A DNA stretch of 64,000 nt from Vreelandella olivaria. GTDB lineage: Bacteria; Pseudomonadota; Gammaproteobacteria; Pseudomonadales; Halomonadaceae. The number at the start of each line of letters is the position of its first letter. Position 1 is the stretch's first letter. The DNA is taken from assembly GCA_004295565.1 (NCBI GenBank), contig AP019416.1, positions 1,798,001-1,862,000 on the forward strand, given 5' to 3'. The position numbers were made by a program, and so were the translations under genes. Below the pieces are notes generated by a model. It saw only the letters and a program-made list of their open reading frames with translations. It ran no database searches and was not told the origin of the DNA. Positions 1 through 12,500 of the stretch are shown here, piece by piece.

Positions 1-809
1 GCAGGCGGCAAAAGCGTGGCTGAGACCCGAGCAGATACTGGTCAGTACCACCAAGGGAATCGAGCAGGAGGGCTTCCTGCTGATGAGCCAGGTACTCGAG
101 CAGGAAACAGGTTTTAGTCACATTGGCGTGATTGCGGGCCCGAATCTGGCCTCTGAAATTGCCGATAAGCAGCTAACCGCGACGGTGATTGCCAGCGCGG
201 ATTCGCTTACCCGCACTCGCGTACAGCAAGTATTGGGCTGCCGTTACTTTCGGGTCTACGCCAGCGATGACCGCCATGGCGTTGAGCTGGGCGGTGCGCT
301 GAAAAATATTTATGCGATTGCCGCCGGTATGGCGGCGGCGCTGGGGATGGGTGAAAACACCCGCAGCATGCTGATGACCCGCGCCTTGGCGGAAATGAGC
401 CGCTTCGCCGTTGCCCAGGGGCTAACCCGATGACCTTTTAGGGCTGGCGGGGGTGGGGGATTTGATCGTTACCTGCTCGTCTAACCTATCGCGCAATTAC
501 CGGGTTGGCTACGCCATGGGCGAGGGGCGAACGCTGGAAGAGGCTGTCGATGCCCTTGGCCAGGTCGCGGAAGGGGTAAACACCGTTAAGCTGGTATGCG
601 CTAAAGCGAGTGAAATGGGCGTTTATATGCCGCTGGCGGAAGGCCTTAACCATGTGTTGTTTGACGGCGTGCCGGCCCAGGAGATGGCGCGTACCCTGAT
701 GATGGGCGAACAGAGTAGCGACGTAGAGTTTATCTTGCCCCGTGAAGCCGTACAGCAGGCCCATCGGGATCAAGCTCCTTCTAACAACAGCGGAGGCAGC
801 AATGCCTGA
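1..809 (+). CDS. gpsA: NAD(P)H-dependent glycerol-3-phosphate dehydrogenase, 5' partial
   Basis: Reduces dihydroxyacetone phosphate to sn-glycerol-3-phosphate in the cytoplasm, the first step of phospholipid synthesis. The window opens inside the gene, and about 270 C-terminal residues are present. Family motifs are visible: STTKGIE, the GPNLASEI loop, and [17 protein letters not shown], which carries the catalytic lysine. After the break the conserved [18 protein letters not shown] continues. The frame breaks near 430-445, where a false stop follows AQGLTR; one base is missing, probably a sequence error. The stop overlaps the start of sixA by 8 bases, so the two are probably co-transcribed. 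Identity is secure from the motifs and the sixA neighbour. Confidence 0.93.
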
Positions 810-1281
810 TGTGCTGATTATGCGCCACGGTGAAGCGGCGCCGGGGTATCCGGATCAGGCGCGCCGATTGACGCCCCGCGGCGAGCTGGAAGCCGAAAAA
901 ATGGCGCGTTGGCTGGCGGAGCGTTTGGCAGCGGGGGAGCTGTGTATGCCGAGGATTTATGCCAGCCCCTATGCGCGGGCGCAGCAAACCGCCCAAAGGC
1001 TCTGCGATGCGCTGGAAACGTCGCTTGAAACGCTGGATTTTATCACCCCGGATGACGCACCGGGCGCGGTAAGCGACTGGCTGCTTGAGCAGCCTGAAGG
1101 CGCACCAATAATACTGGTCAGCCATATGCCGCTGGTAGGCGAGTTGGCGGGGTTATTGGTCGAGGGCAGCCCGGCCCAGGGTGTGGGCTTTCCAACCGCT
1201 GCCATCGCCGAGCTTGAGGCCGAGGTGTGGGCAGCAGGCTGTGCGCAGTTGAAGCGCTTTACCCAGCCCAGCCAGCTTTAA
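802..1281 (+). CDS. sixA: Phosphohistidine phosphatase SixA
   Basis: Small histidine phosphatase that, in E. coli, removes phosphate from histidine phosphotransfer proteins such as ArcB or the nitrogen PTS proteins. About 159 residues, the normal size. The phosphoglycerate-mutase-type RHGEA motif is at residues 7-11 and a second conserved histidine lies in [10 protein letters not shown]. The ATG at 802 is chosen because GGAGG sits 6 bases upstream and the protein begins [11 protein letters not shown] as in the family; a longer in-frame extension upstream lies inside gpsA. No frame break. A link to the ptsO/ptsN genes further along this window is possible but is inference. Confidence 0.9.
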   Translation: MPDVLIMRHGEAAPGYPDQARRLTPRGELEAEKMARWLAERLAAGELCMPRIYASPYARAQQTAQRLCDALETSLETLDFITPDDAPGAVSDWLLEQPEGAPIILVSHMPLVGELAGLLVEGSPAQGVGFPTAAIAELEAEVWAAGCAQLKRFTQPSQL

Positions 1282-1307
1282 GAGCTAGGTGCCGCAACGA
1301 GCATAGT

Positions 1308-1459
1308 GAGATCGGAACAACCCTTCGCGGGGGCGCTGTTAACCCATCCATGGGCGCTACTTCTGTCATCTGACCGCCATGGATGGCGGAAATGCCGGAA
1401 TTGTTGGGAACATTTTCCGGCCCTGACAAAAGACCCCCGCTACGGGTTGCTCCAATCTC
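1308..1459. repeat. MITE-like element with long terminal inverted repeats
   Basis: A 152-base non-coding block between the convergent genes sixA and gatB. Its ends are an imperfect inverted repeat: the left end (1308-1333) matches the reverse complement of the right end (1434-1459) at 22 of 26 positions, beginning GAGATCGGAACAACCC and GAGATTGGAGCAACCC. Inside it lies a second, perfect 10-base inverted repeat, CCATCCATGG and CCATGGATGG. No open reading frame of note and no clear target duplication (TAGT on the left, GTCA on the right). It could be a miniature inverted-repeat element, a REP-type palindrome or a large terminator; its family is unknown to me. Confidence 0.6.
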
Positions 1460-1497
1460 GTCAGCAAAAAATTGAGATAGCACCCGTCTATTTGGTA

Positions 1498-2952
1498 TTA
1501 CAAAAGCGCGTCGAGCTTCTCTTTTAGCAAGCCATTGACCTGCTGCGGGTTGGCGGTGCCCCGTGATGCTTTCATCACCTGCCCCACAAAGTAGCCAATC
1601 ATTTTGCCGCGTTTTTCCGGCTCCGAGTCACGGTACTGAGCGACCTGGGCAGGGCTGTCGGCGATCACCTGATCGATCATCGCTTCAATAGCGCCGGTGT
1701 CGGTTACCTGCTTAAGGCCTTTCGCGTCGATCACCTCGTCAGCGCTTTCACCCTGACCATTCCACAACGCCTGAAAAACCTCTTTAGCGGCTTTACCGTT
1801 AATGGTGTCATCCAGTACGCGGCTGATCAGCTCGCCTAGCTGGCGCGCTGATATCGGGCTATTGGCAATGCTCAGGCTTTCGCGGTTAAGCGCCCCGGAA
1901 AGTTCACCCTGTACCCAGTTAGCCGCCTGCTTGGCATCGCCGCACTCGCTATGCACCGCTTCAAAGAATTCAGCCATATCGCGACTGGCGGAGATCACGT
2001 TGGCGTCGTAAGCAGAGAGGCCCAGCTCATTCTGGAAGCGCTCGCGCTTATCCGCAGGCAGTTCGGGCAACTGGCCACGCAGATGATCCAGGTAGGCCTG
2101 GTCAAGCACCACCGGCAGCAGGTCGGGGCAGGGGAAGTAACGGTAGTCGTTGGCCTCCTCCTTGGTGCGCATGCTGCGGGTTTCATCGCGGTCTGGGTCG
2201 AACAGGCGGGTTTCCTGAACCACCGTGCCGCCATCTTCGATCAGCTCAATCTGGCGCTCTACCTCAAAGGCAATCGCGCGCTCGACAAAGCGGAAGGAGT
2301 TGACGTTTTTAATCTCTGCGCGGGTGCCAAAGGCTTCCTGGCCTTTGGGGCGTACCGAGACGTTCACGTCGCAACGCATGGAGCCTTCCGCCATATTGCC
2401 GTCGGAAATACCCAGGTAAGTCACGATGGAGTGAATTGCCTTGAGATACGCCGCGGCCTCTTTGGCGCTACGCATATCCGGCTCGGAAACGATCTCCAGC
2501 AGCGGCGTACCTGCCCGGTTCAAGTCGATGCCGGTCATGCCATGAAAATCTTCATGCAGTGACTTACCGGCATCCTCTTCCAGGTGGGCATGATGAATGC
2601 GGATACGCTTGGTGCTGCCATCTTCCAGGGTAATTTCAACCTCGCCAGGGCCGACGATGGGGTGGTACATCTGGCTGGTTTGGTAACCCTTGGGCAAGTC
2701 AGGGTAGAAGTAATTTTTACGGTCAAACACCGAGACTTCGGCGATATCTGCATGCACCGCCAGGCCAAACTGCACGGCCATGGCCACGGCCTGCTCATTG
2801 AGCACTGGCAGCACGCCGGGTAGGCCTAAATCCACCGCGCAGGCCTGGGTGTTGGGCTCCGCGCCAAACGCCGTGGAGGCGCCGGAGAATATTTTTGAAC
2901 GTGTTGCGAGCTGAACGTGGACTTCAAGCCCAATCACGGTTTCCCATTGCAT
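1498..2952 (-). CDS. gatB: Asp-tRNA(Asn)/Glu-tRNA(Gln) amidotransferase subunit B
   Basis: GatB binds the mischarged tRNA and supplies the kinase/amidase coupling site of GatCAB, which converts Glu-tRNA(Gln) to Gln-tRNA(Gln) and/or Asp-tRNA(Asn) to Asn-tRNA(Asn). 484 residues, full length and unbroken. It opens [13 protein letters not shown], has the metal/ATP-site signature [16 protein letters not shown] and [12 protein letters not shown], and ends in the helical YqeY-like tail ([14 protein letters not shown]). Its start codon overlaps the gatA stop by one base, so it is translationally coupled as the last gene of gatCAB. Confidence 0.97.
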   Translation of the reverse strand: MQWETVIGLEVHVQLATRSKIFSGASTAFGAEPNTQACAVDLGLPGVLPVLNEQAVAMAVQFGLAVHADIAEVSVFDRKNYFYPDLPKGYQTSQMYHPIVGPGEVEITLEDGSTKRIRIHHAHLEEDAGKSLHEDFHGMTGIDLNRAGTPLLEIVSEPDMRSAKEAAAYLKAIHSIVTYLGISDGNMAEGSMRCDVNVSVRPKGQEAFGTRAEIKNVNSFRFVERAIAFEVERQIELIEDGGTVVQETRLFDPDRDETRSMRTKEEANDYRYFPCPDLLPVVLDQAYLDHLRGQLPELPADKRERFQNELGLSAYDANVISASRDMAEFFEAVHSECGDAKQAANWVQGELSGALNRESLSIANSPISARQLGELISRVLDDTINGKAAKEVFQALWNGQGESADEVIDAKGLKQVTDTGAIEAMIDQVIADSPAQVAQYRDSEPEKRGKMIGYFVGQVMKASRGTANPQQVNGLLKEKLDALL

Positions 2953-4391
2953 TAGGCGTACTCCTCGGCAAAGGCAGGACGTTGTAAGTGCCAGTCGGTC
3001 GCTTGCTGAAACTGGTGGGCGACGTTAAGCAACTGCGCTTCGGCAAAGTGGGTGCCCAGAATCTGCAGGCCGACGGGACGGCCGCCGGCAAACCCTGCCG
3101 GTACGCTAATGCCGGGGATGCCTGCCAGGTTCACCGCGATGGTGTAGATATCCTGCAGGTACATCGACACCGGGTCTTTTTTGGCACCCAGGTCAAAGGC
3201 CGGGGTGGGCGAGGCGGGGCCCATCAGCACATCGACGTCTTCAAAGGCGTCCAGGAAGTCCTGCCGGATCAGGCGGCGCACTTGTTGAGCCTTGGTGTAG
3301 TGAAGCCTTCAGAGAGCGTGTGGGTGCCGATGAGGATGCGTCGCTTCACCTCTTCGCCAAAGCCCTCTGCACGGGAGCGGGTATACAGGTCAATCAGATC
3401 GCTGGGATTGTCACAGCGATGACCGAAACGCACGCCGTCGTAGCGGGACAGGTTCGATGAGGCCTCGGCAGGGGCGATGACGTAGTAGGCCGGAATCGCA
3501 TAGTGGGTATGCGGCAGGCTAACTTCGCGCACCGTAGCGCCTAGCGACTCGTAGACTTTGACTGCTTCGCGGACGGCTTTTTCGACTTCCGGTGCTAAAC
3601 CATCGCCAAAATACTCTTTGGGCAGGCCGATTTTGAGGCCCGAGAGGCGCATTCAGGCCCTCCACGTAATCGGGTACGCCGCGGGCAACGCTGGTGGAGT
3701 CGCGGCCGTCATGGCCAGCGATGACGCCCAGCAGGTGGGCGCAATCTTCGGCGCTGCGTGCCATGGGGCCAGCCTGATCAAGGCTTGAGGCGTAGGCAAT
3801 AATGCCGAAGCGCGACACCCGGCCATAGGTGGGCTTCAAGCCGGTGATGCCACAAAAAGCCGCGGGCTGACGAATCGAACCGCCGGTGTCGGTGCCCATG
3901 GCGGCGGGCACCAGGCCCGCCGCGACTGCTGCTGCGCTGCCGCCGGAGCTGCCGCCGGGCACCGCAGTGAGATCCCAGGGGTTTTGACCGGGCCGTAGTA
4001 GCTGTTTTCGTTGGAAGAGCCCATGGCGAACTCGTCCATATTGGTTTTGCCCAGGCTGATGGTGCCCGCCGCATTAAGTTTTTCCACAACGGTGGCGCTG
4101 TAGGGGCGATAAAATTATCCAGCATTTTCGAGCCGCAGCTGGTTTTTACACCCTGGGTACAAAAATATCTTTGAGTGCCAAGGGGATACCCGCCAGCCGC
4201 CCGGCGTTGCCCGCCGCTCGCGCTTTATCGGCGATTTCCGCCTGCTGCAGCGCCTGCTCGGCGGTCACGCTGATAAAACTATTCAGCTGGCCGTCAGCCT
4301 TTTCAATGCGCTGTAAATAGTGAGCGGCCAGCTCGCGGCTGGAAAACTCACCGCTTTTTAAGGCGGCTGCGAGTTGCGTTAAGGTTTTCAT
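2952..4391 (-). CDS. gatA: Asp-tRNA(Asn)/Glu-tRNA(Gln) amidotransferase subunit A (frame broken)
   Basis: Amidase subunit that releases ammonia from glutamine and passes it to GatB. The amidase signature family residues are visible: LALKDIF with the catalytic lysine near residue 76, then [15 protein letters not shown] and [15 protein letters not shown] carrying the Ser-cisSer-Lys triad. The reading frame breaks about five times (near 4150, 4100, 3960, 3655 and 3285), yet all segments of one GatA of about 480 residues are present in order, so this looks like sequence error and not decay. ATG at 4391 gives the expected MKTLTQL start. Middle gene of gatCAB. Confidence 0.93.
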
Positions 4392-4491
4392 ACATGACCC
4401 AGAAGCTCCGTTCAGGGGAGAAAAAAAATGGCAATAGTGGTGGCTTGATTAATGGTGCCTGCGCCGTTACGCAGCGTGCTACTCAATGCGT

Positions 4492-4779
4492 TTATTCAAC
4501 GACGCGGGGCACGAGATACAGGCCATTTTCCACTGCCGGAGCACAGCGCTGAAAGGTGTCGCGCTGGTTGGTTTCCGTTACTTCATCGGCGCGCAGTCGC
4601 TGGGTCGCATCGAGCGGGTGGGCGAGCGGCGTCACGCCTTCGGTATCGAGGCTTTGTAGCTGGTCGACCATGTCCAGAATCCGGCTTAGGTCGTCTACAA
4701 AGCCGCTGGCTTGGTCATCGCTGACGGCGAGTCGGGCCAAGTGAGCAGCCCGGCGCACATGAGATTCTTCAAGCGCCAT
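4492..4779 (-). CDS. gatC: Asp-tRNA(Asn)/Glu-tRNA(Gln) amidotransferase subunit C
   Basis: Small clamp subunit that stabilises GatA-GatB. 95 residues from the ATG at 4779, chosen because GAGGAA lies just upstream and the protein then begins MALEESHVRRAAHLARL like the family. The hallmark TPLAHPLD segment is at about residues 58-65. A longer in-frame extension to 4812 adds residues not seen in GatC. First gene of the minus-strand gatCAB operon, divergent from mreB across about 225 bases that must hold both promoters; I could not pick a convincing -35/-10 pair there. Confidence 0.95.
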   Translation of the reverse strand: MALEESHVRRAAHLARLAVSDDQASGFVDDLSRILDMVDQLQSLDTEGVTPLAHPLDATQRLRADEVTETNQRDTFQRCAPAVENGLYLVPRVVE

Positions 4780-5005
4780 GATCGAGAATTCCTCGTTAAC
4801 GTGATGGAACATAATCCGCTTTCAGCGGTATACATACCGATATCAAAAACGTCTTGTGTCGCAGACGTGGAAAATAGCCGCAAAGGTACCACATTTTGAC
4901 CCCAACGGGCAGTGTTAGGCGCGACTCGTGCTTGCTGCCAAGGGGTTGCGGTGATACCGTTTGCATCCGCACAGGGTTCCCGGTCTGCACTAGGTAACAA
5001 CATCC

Positions 5006-6043
<1,038 letters not shown>

Positions 6044-6067
6044 TCGCAGCGGTTAATTGCGGGGGGA

Positions 6068-6996
6068 TTGCCTATTAAACCGCTGTTTTCGCACGGGCCA
6101 CTGCCGGGCTACCGGCTGTTTTTTTGCGTCCTGGCCGCCAGTGCATTGATGTTTGTCGACCTACATTTTACCCGCATGGAGCAAGTGCGTGCGCAAATGT
6201 CGATGGTCGTTGCCCCAATTCAATGGGTTGTTAGTGTGCCTAGCGACCTGTTGAATTGGGGGTCACTTGCGCTCTCCGATCAACAGGCCTTGGTGGATGA
6301 AAACCGTCGCCTGCGCGAGCAGATTCTTACCCTTTCTCATCGTGGTCAGCGGTTGGCAAATCTGACCGCGGAAAACAGCGAGCTACGTGAGTTGTTGAGA
6401 GCAGCAAAGCGCCGTGATATTCCCTATATCACAGCTGAGCTGCTGTCGCTGGATAATGACCCCTTTAGTCACCAAATGGTGGTTAATCGTGGCCATCGTA
6501 ACGGCGCCTACGTGGGGCAGCCGGTGATCGATGCCTCGGGTTTGGTGGGGCAAATTACCGCAGTTTCTGCCTACTCCAGCCGGGTATTGCTGTTAGCCGA
6601 TGCCAGTCATGCTTTACCGGTTCAGTTGAATCGCAATGGGCTGCGCTTTATCGTCCAAGGGACGGGGCGTTACAGCAGTGTTAACGTGATGTACGTGCCG
6701 GATACGGCGGACATCCGTGAAGGCGATTTATTGACCACATCAGGCTTGGCGGGGCGCTTTCCACCGGGTTATCCAGTGGCGCGTGTTACCGAGGTCTATC
6801 ACGATCCTGGCCAGCCTTTTGCGCGCGTGACGGCTGAACCCATGGCTCAACTGCAGCGCTCGCGTCACTTCTTACTCCTTTTCCGCCTCCGCGAGCAGAA
6901 GTGGATGAACACGCCTGGGATGAAACGCTGGATATCTCATCAGAGGCTTTAAGCTCTTCGCTTGAGCTCGCTAGTCCCGATCAAGAGGTGCCCTGA
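6068..6996 (+). CDS. mreC: Rod shape-determining protein MreC
   Basis: Bitopic inner-membrane protein linking MreB to the PBP2/RodA wall machinery. One N-terminal membrane segment (LFFCVLAASALMFVDLHF), then a coiled coil (LVDENRRLREQIL through LTAENSELRELLR), then the beta-barrel domain with DASGLVGQIT and GLAGRFPPGYPVARV. TTG at 6068 is the best start, 24 bases after mreB. The raw frame stops at 6952, but a break near 6895 would carry the tail (EALSSSLELASPDQEVP) to a stop at 6994-6996 that overlaps the mreD ATG. The second ending fits the operon better. Confidence 0.92.
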
Positions 6997-7483
6997 TGCC
7001 ACGTGCACCGGTTGTGCCAATTTTGGTTATTTGGCTAAGTCTATTGCTGGCGTTGTGTTTGCAAGTCATGCCGCTGGCGGATGGCTGGCAGGTATATCGT
7101 CCTGAGTGGCTGGGGCTAATGCTAATCTACTGGTGTATGCGCACCCCCGACAGAGTCGGCGTTTTTCACGGCTTTGTGCTGGGCATTTTAATGGATTTGA
7201 TCGAAGGCACCGCGCTAGGCCAGCATGCGCTCATCTACGCGCTCTTGGCATTTCTCTGTGCTCTGGTCTATCCCCGCTTTCGGGCCTACTCGCTGGTACA
7301 GCAGTCGGCACTGGTGCTGGTGCTGCTGGGCTTGATGCAGCTAGTTGCCCAGTGGCTGCGCACTATCGTGGGTGACTTTTCGATTCATTTAGCCTTTTGA
7401 TACCTGCGCTGATCAGTGGGTTACTGTGGCCGTGGCTAGCGACGATGTTTCAAGCCTTAGAACGTCGGTTGGCTGCCTCATGA
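6996..7483 (+). CDS. mreD: Rod shape-determining protein MreD (frame broken)
   Basis: Hydrophobic inner-membrane partner of MreC. Five or so membrane spans are visible, starting with [20 protein letters not shown] and including the family stretch [21 protein letters not shown]. The raw frame stops at 7400; shifting one base near 7395 continues as [24 protein letters not shown] and ends at 7481-7483, giving about 162 residues, the normal size. The repaired stop overlaps the maf ATG (ATGA), matching the tight spacing on the 5' side. Identity rests on order, topology and the MreD motif. Confidence 0.9.
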
Positions 7484-8060
7484 CTGCGCCTGTTTTGTGC
7501 TTGGCGTCTGCGTCTCCCCGTCGTCGGGACTTACTCGCATCCATTGGTGTGCCGGTGACGGTTCACCCTTGTGATATCGACGAAACACCGCTGGTTGGCG
7601 AGTCGCCTCACGCCTATGTGCAGCGCCTAGCGGTTGCCAAAGCCGAGGCGGCTGCCCCTTAACCGATCTGCCTACGCTAGGTTCAGATACCGCTGTGGTG
7701 GTCGATGGGCGTATTCTAGGTAAACCGGCGGATTTTGATGAGGGCGCCGAGATGCTGCGGCTGCTTTCAGGGCGGACTCATGAGGTGCTTACCGCTGTAG
7801 CGGTGAGTGGGCCGGCGGGGATGCTCTCCTGCTGTGTGGCCACCCAGGTGACCATGCGTGAAATAAGCGCAGATGAAATCACAGCCTATTGGCGCACCGG
7901 CGAGCCGGTCGATAAAGCTGGCGGCTACGCAATACAGGGATTAGCGGCCATATTTGTAAAACAGATTCAAGGCAGTCACTCGGCAGTGGTAGGGCTACCG
8001 CTGTTTGAAACGACGCACTTGCTATGCCGACAGGGAGTGCCTATCTGGCGGCGCGTTTAA
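7480..8060 (+). CDS. maf: Maf family nucleotide pyrophosphatase (dTTP/UTP type, frame broken)
   Basis: House-cleaning enzyme that hydrolyses non-canonical or excess nucleoside triphosphates. Start ATG at 7480 overlaps the mreD stop. The Maf signature [12 protein letters not shown] is at residues 7-18 and [16 protein letters not shown] carries the catalytic aspartate. [18 protein letters not shown] is the conserved C-terminal patch, and [23 protein letters not shown] resembles the YhdE subgroup. The frame breaks near 7660, where one C is probably missing after AAAP. About 193 residues when repaired. The mreCD-maf-rng order is common in gammaproteobacteria. Confidence 0.93.
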
Positions 8061-8130
8061 TTCCCTTGAATAGAGGGCGTCGCCGCCTGTATCGCTGGCA
8101 AGGAATACGTCAACCAACAAGGAATTTTGC

Positions 8131-9594
8131 ATGAGCGGTGAAGTTCTCATCAATTTAACGCCAATGGAGACCCGCGTCGCGCTGGTAGAAAATGGCGTTT
8201 TGCAAGAGGCACTGATCGAGCGTTCCCGTCGGCGTGGCATTGTGGGCAATATTTACAAAGGCAAAGTGGTTCGCGTGCTGCCTGGTATGCAGGCTGCCTT
8301 TGTTGATATTGGCTTGGAACGGGCGGCGTTTATTCATGCCCACGAAGTGATGCCGCCCGGCACACCGCTCGATGAGCAGCAGACCATCGGCCAGTTGCTT
8401 CATGAGGGGCAGGCGCTCGTGGTGCAGGCCACCAAAGACCCCATTGGTAGTAAGGGCGCGCGATTAACCACGCATCTGTCGATCCCTTCGCGCTATTTAG
8501 TGTATATGCCGGATTCGCCGCATCATGGGGTTTCCCAGCGTATCGAAGATGAGCGCGAACGCGAGCGCTTAAAAGCCCTGCTGGATAGCAGCGTGGCGGA
8601 ACAGACACTGGAAGTGACGGGAGGCTTTATTGTTCGTACTGCTGCGGAAGGCGTCGGTGACGAAGAGCTAAAAGGCGATATGCACTTTCTGCTGCGGCTG
8701 TGGCGCAAGGTCAGCGAACGTAAGGCAACTGCGACACCACAAAGCGTCATTTATGATGATTTACCGCTGTTTATGCGCACGTTACGCGATGTAATGCGTG
8801 ACGATATCGAAAAAGTGCGTATCGATTCACGGGAAAATTTCGTCAAGCTGGTCGAGTTCGCCGAAGAGTTTATGCCCGATGCGGTTGAGCGGATTGAGTA
8901 CTACCCCGGCGAGCGACCCATCTTTGACCTCTACAGCGTCGAGGATGAGATCCAGAAAGCCTTGGGGCGTAAAGTACAGCTGAAATCCGGTGGCTATCTG
9001 GTGATTGATCCCACCGAGGCAATGACCACTATCGATGTCAATACCGGTGGTTATGTCGGTCATCGCAATCTTGAAGAGACCATTTTCAAAACCAACCTTG
9101 AAGCCGCCACGGCGATTGCCCGCCAGCTTAGGCTGCGTAACCTGGGCGGCATTATCATTATCGACTTTATCGATATGATTGATGTCGAGCACCAGCGGCA
9201 AGTGTTACGTGTGCTTGAGAAAGCGTTAGAGCGCGACCACGCCAAAACCAAGTGTACTGGGGTCACGGAGCTTGGCCTTGTCCAGCTTACCCGTAAGCGA
9301 ACCCGGGAAAGCCTGGAGCAGACGCTCTGCGAAGCGTGCCCCACCTGCAGTGGTCGGGGCACGCTTAAAACGCCTGAAACCGTCTGCTACGAAATTTTCC
9401 GTGAGATTCTGCGCGAAGAGCGTGCCTACAGTGCTGAAACCTATATGGTGCTTGCGTCGCAGCCCGTTGTTGATCGCTTACTAGATGAAGAGTCAGCGGC
9501 GGTGGCCGACCTGGAGACGTTTATCAATAAAACCATCCGCTTTCAGGTTGAGCAGCACTATTCCCAAGAGCAGTACGATATTGTGCTGATGTAA
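8131..9594 (+). CDS. rng: Ribonuclease G
   Basis: RNase E/G endonuclease that trims the 16S rRNA 5' end and turns over some mRNAs. 487 residues, full length, unbroken. It starts MSGEVLINLTPMETRVAL, then the S1-like region (GNIYKGKVVRVLPGMQAAFVDIG), then the catalytic core with IDVNTGGYVGHRNLEETIFKTN, IIIDFIDM and the zinc-link TKCTGVTELGLVQLTRKR. It lacks the long C-terminal scaffold of RNase E, which decides RNase G. AAGGA precedes the ATG at 8131. Confidence 0.96.
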   Translation: MSGEVLINLTPMETRVALVENGVLQEALIERSRRRGIVGNIYKGKVVRVLPGMQAAFVDIGLERAAFIHAHEVMPPGTPLDEQQTIGQLLHEGQALVVQATKDPIGSKGARLTTHLSIPSRYLVYMPDSPHHGVSQRIEDERERERLKALLDSSVAEQTLEVTGGFIVRTAAEGVGDEELKGDMHFLLRLWRKVSERKATATPQSVIYDDLPLFMRTLRDVMRDDIEKVRIDSRENFVKLVEFAEEFMPDAVERIEYYPGERPIFDLYSVEDEIQKALGRKVQLKSGGYLVIDPTEAMTTIDVNTGGYVGHRNLEETIFKTNLEAATAIARQLRLRNLGGIIIIDFIDMIDVEHQRQVLRVLEKALERDHAKTKCTGVTELGLVQLTRKRTRESLEQTLCEACPTCSGRGTLKTPETVCYEIFREILREERAYSAETYMVLASQPVVDRLLDEESAAVADLETFINKTIRFQVEQHYSQEQYDIVLM

Positions 9595-9596
9595 CC

Positions 9597-12500
9597 ATGC
9601 CTACTCGTTCGCTGGTGCGTTGGAGTTTGCTAATCGTCGCCTGGTTACTAGGCAGCGCTGCTGTACTGCTGTTGCTGATGCGCTTGGTGATTAGCCAATC
9701 CGATGCCCTTACCCCCCGTATTGAAGCGCTGATTGAAGCGCGTATTGGCGTGCCGGTCACTATTGAGCATCTCTCGCTTTCTCTGGCTCGGAACGACCTG
9801 CTGCTGCGTCTTGACGGCGTAAACGCGGAAACCCCAGAGGGCCAGGCGCTGTTTTCCCTTGAGCATGCGGGACTGCGTTTGGATACCTGGGCGTCGCTGG
9901 TCAATATGGCACCCATTTTTAGCGATGCCCGCATTAGTGGTACCGAGTTTCATCTCTATCAAGGCACTGGAGCGGCTTGGCAGTGGCCCGAGCCCGCTGA
10001 GCTACTGCTCTTGATGGCGCCTGATCCTGAAGTGGATCTGGCGACCATCGATGACTGGGCGGGGTTGATCTTGCGCCAACGCCTGTGGGTGGAAGACACG
10101 CGCGTGGTGCTGCATGGCAAGCAGGATACCGTGCTGCTGCATGCCCAAACACTGTTATTGACTGGTGATGAGCGGCGTACACGATTGGAAGGGGCTATCA
10201 ATATTGCCCAATCGTTACAGCAGGCGCGCGAAGTGGCGCTGCCGGCGGCTGAAATGAAAGTTGAAATGCAGCCTGGAAAACATGGCTTTAGCGACTTTTC
10301 GGCTGCGCTACAGCTGGATATTCAGCTTGATCAGTTAGTCGTTCTGGCAGATATGTTCCGACCTGATCACGCGGCCTATTTGGAGCAGGCCGGCGGCAGT
10401 GCTCGGCTGTGGGGACGCTGGAGCGCCGGACGTCTCGAAGAAGCCCGGGTGGCGGTCGACGTTCCACAATTGACGCTCCGTCATAATGTCCAGTACGCGG
10501 TATTAAGGGACATTGAAGCCAATGGCCTGTGGCAGCGGGATGGTGATGGAGGCGAGGCGTGGTTAAGCGGCGATGCGGATAGCGTGGAGTGGGCCCAGCC
10601 CCCGGCGGTAGCGTTGGGCCAGCTTTGCCACGCCACTGGCACGCTACGCACCAGCCGGGAGAGTGGGAAGTTCGCACCAGTGCCTTTGAACTCGCCTCGC
10701 TGACCGCTTGGCGCGATTATGTGTTGCTACCTGAGTCCGTTACGCGGGTATTGCAAACTCTTGCCCCCCGGGGGCAAGTCGAGGGGTTGCATGTCGGACA
10801 GCAGGATGGTCACTGGGGGTGGACGCAGCACTAACCGGCGTGGAAGTTTCGCCGTGGCAGCAGGCGCCCGGTGGCGGCCCGCTGGATGCCTGGGTGCAGG
10901 CGCGGGATTTTCGCGGTCGCGTGCTGTTTAGCAGTAATGGCGAAAGTACCCTCTATTTTCCCGAGTTTTTGCCGCCCCATGCAGCTGCGGCGCGCTGAAG
11001 GGGAAGTAGAATGGGTATACGACGGCCCTAACACCATGGTGAGCGGCAAGCGGTTAAGCGTTGATTGGGACGGTGCACAGATTTCCGGTGGTTTTGGTTT
11101 AGTGACCGGTAATCAGCGCGGGCATTTTGGCTTAGAGCTGGACTTCAGTGACGTAGATGCCCTTGAGCGCCCGCTGGCCCAGTGGCTGCCGCTAAGTGTC
11201 ATGGATGAGGAGCTTCGCGAATGGTTGCTCAATGATATTGGCGGCTATGTCAGCAAAGGCTCGCTGCAGTTAAGCCAGCCGCTAGGCGCAGGAGCCACTG
11301 CCGAAGACTTTACCGCGACGCTCGCGCTGGCGGTATCGCAAGGGCATTTGCCGATTGCCCCAGGCTGGCCGCGCCTTGACGATGTCGAGGGGCGTCTTAA
11401 GTGGCAAAACCGAGTGTTGGAGGCTGAGATCGATAGCGCTCAGAGCCATGGCGTCACGGCTTCAGAGGGCGAGGTAGTGATGGAGGATGAGACGCTCAAT
11501 CTTTCGGGGCAATTACAGGCAGATGGGCCAGCGCTGGTGTCGTTTTTACAGGCAATGCCCGAGATTGATCTGTCACAGTTGAGTGATTTGCGGGTATCGG
11601 GAGACGTTAATGGCGATATTGCGCTGTCGTTACCGTTACAAAATCCCGAGGCGCTTCAGCTGGAGATCAATGCCCGGCCGCGTTTCTCGCAAGTGGTTTA
11701 TCAGCCGCTCGATCTACGTCTTCAATCGGTTGAAGGGGATCTCGCCTGGCTCCAGGATGGGGAAAGTTCAGGTCTTGTCGGTGCGGCTAGAGGGCAGTTG
11801 CTGGGGGGGCTATCAACGCAGATATTGATACTCAAGGTGACGGCATACAACTGAACGGAAGTGTCGCCACCGCTGCGCTTTTTGGACTTGCGGGGTTGGG
11901 TAATCAAGGGCGTATGCCGCTAGAAGGGCCGCTAGAGTGGCGGGGCAGCGTCGTCCTAACGCCAAAGCCCACTCTGCGCTTGGAGAGCCGCTTACTCGGT
12001 GTCACCAGCCATCTACCCGAACCCTTTGCAAAACGCCACAGCAGGCATGGCCCTGGACATTAACCGCCGATATGGACACACAGCGTATCGAAAGCCGCCT
12101 CGCTGATATTGCTTCTGCACGACTGCAACAGCTTAACGGCTCGCTTGCCGGGACGTTAAATTTAGGCAGCCGGGCGGAGCGCCTACCGACTGGCCCTCCC
12201 AGCCTGGGGTGAGTATCGACGCTGCCGTACCTCGAATTGACCCGCTAGCGTGGCAGCAGGCGATTGCACCGCTAATGGCAGGCGGAACACCCAGCACGTC
12301 TGGCGAAGGCACGCAAATGCCGTTGACGGTCTCGCTAGCTACCCCTGTGTGATTTACCAAAGGGAGTGTTTAGGCAGTCTTAACGCCTCGGGCAATATGA
12401 GCGACGGCCGGGTGGATTTGGGCCTAAGCGGTAACCTGGTTACCGGTCGTTTAAACTACGATGCTCAATCACCGCAACCGTTAGATATGGCCATTGAAGC

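Noticed and set aside
1951-2562. Open frame of 203 codons on the plus strand
   Set aside because: It lies entirely antisense to the well-conserved, intact gatB, and the translation has no recognisable motif.
4780-5005. Near-palindrome GGTATACATACC between gatC and mreB
   Set aside because: It is short, not a perfect match and not clearly placed relative to any promoter box.
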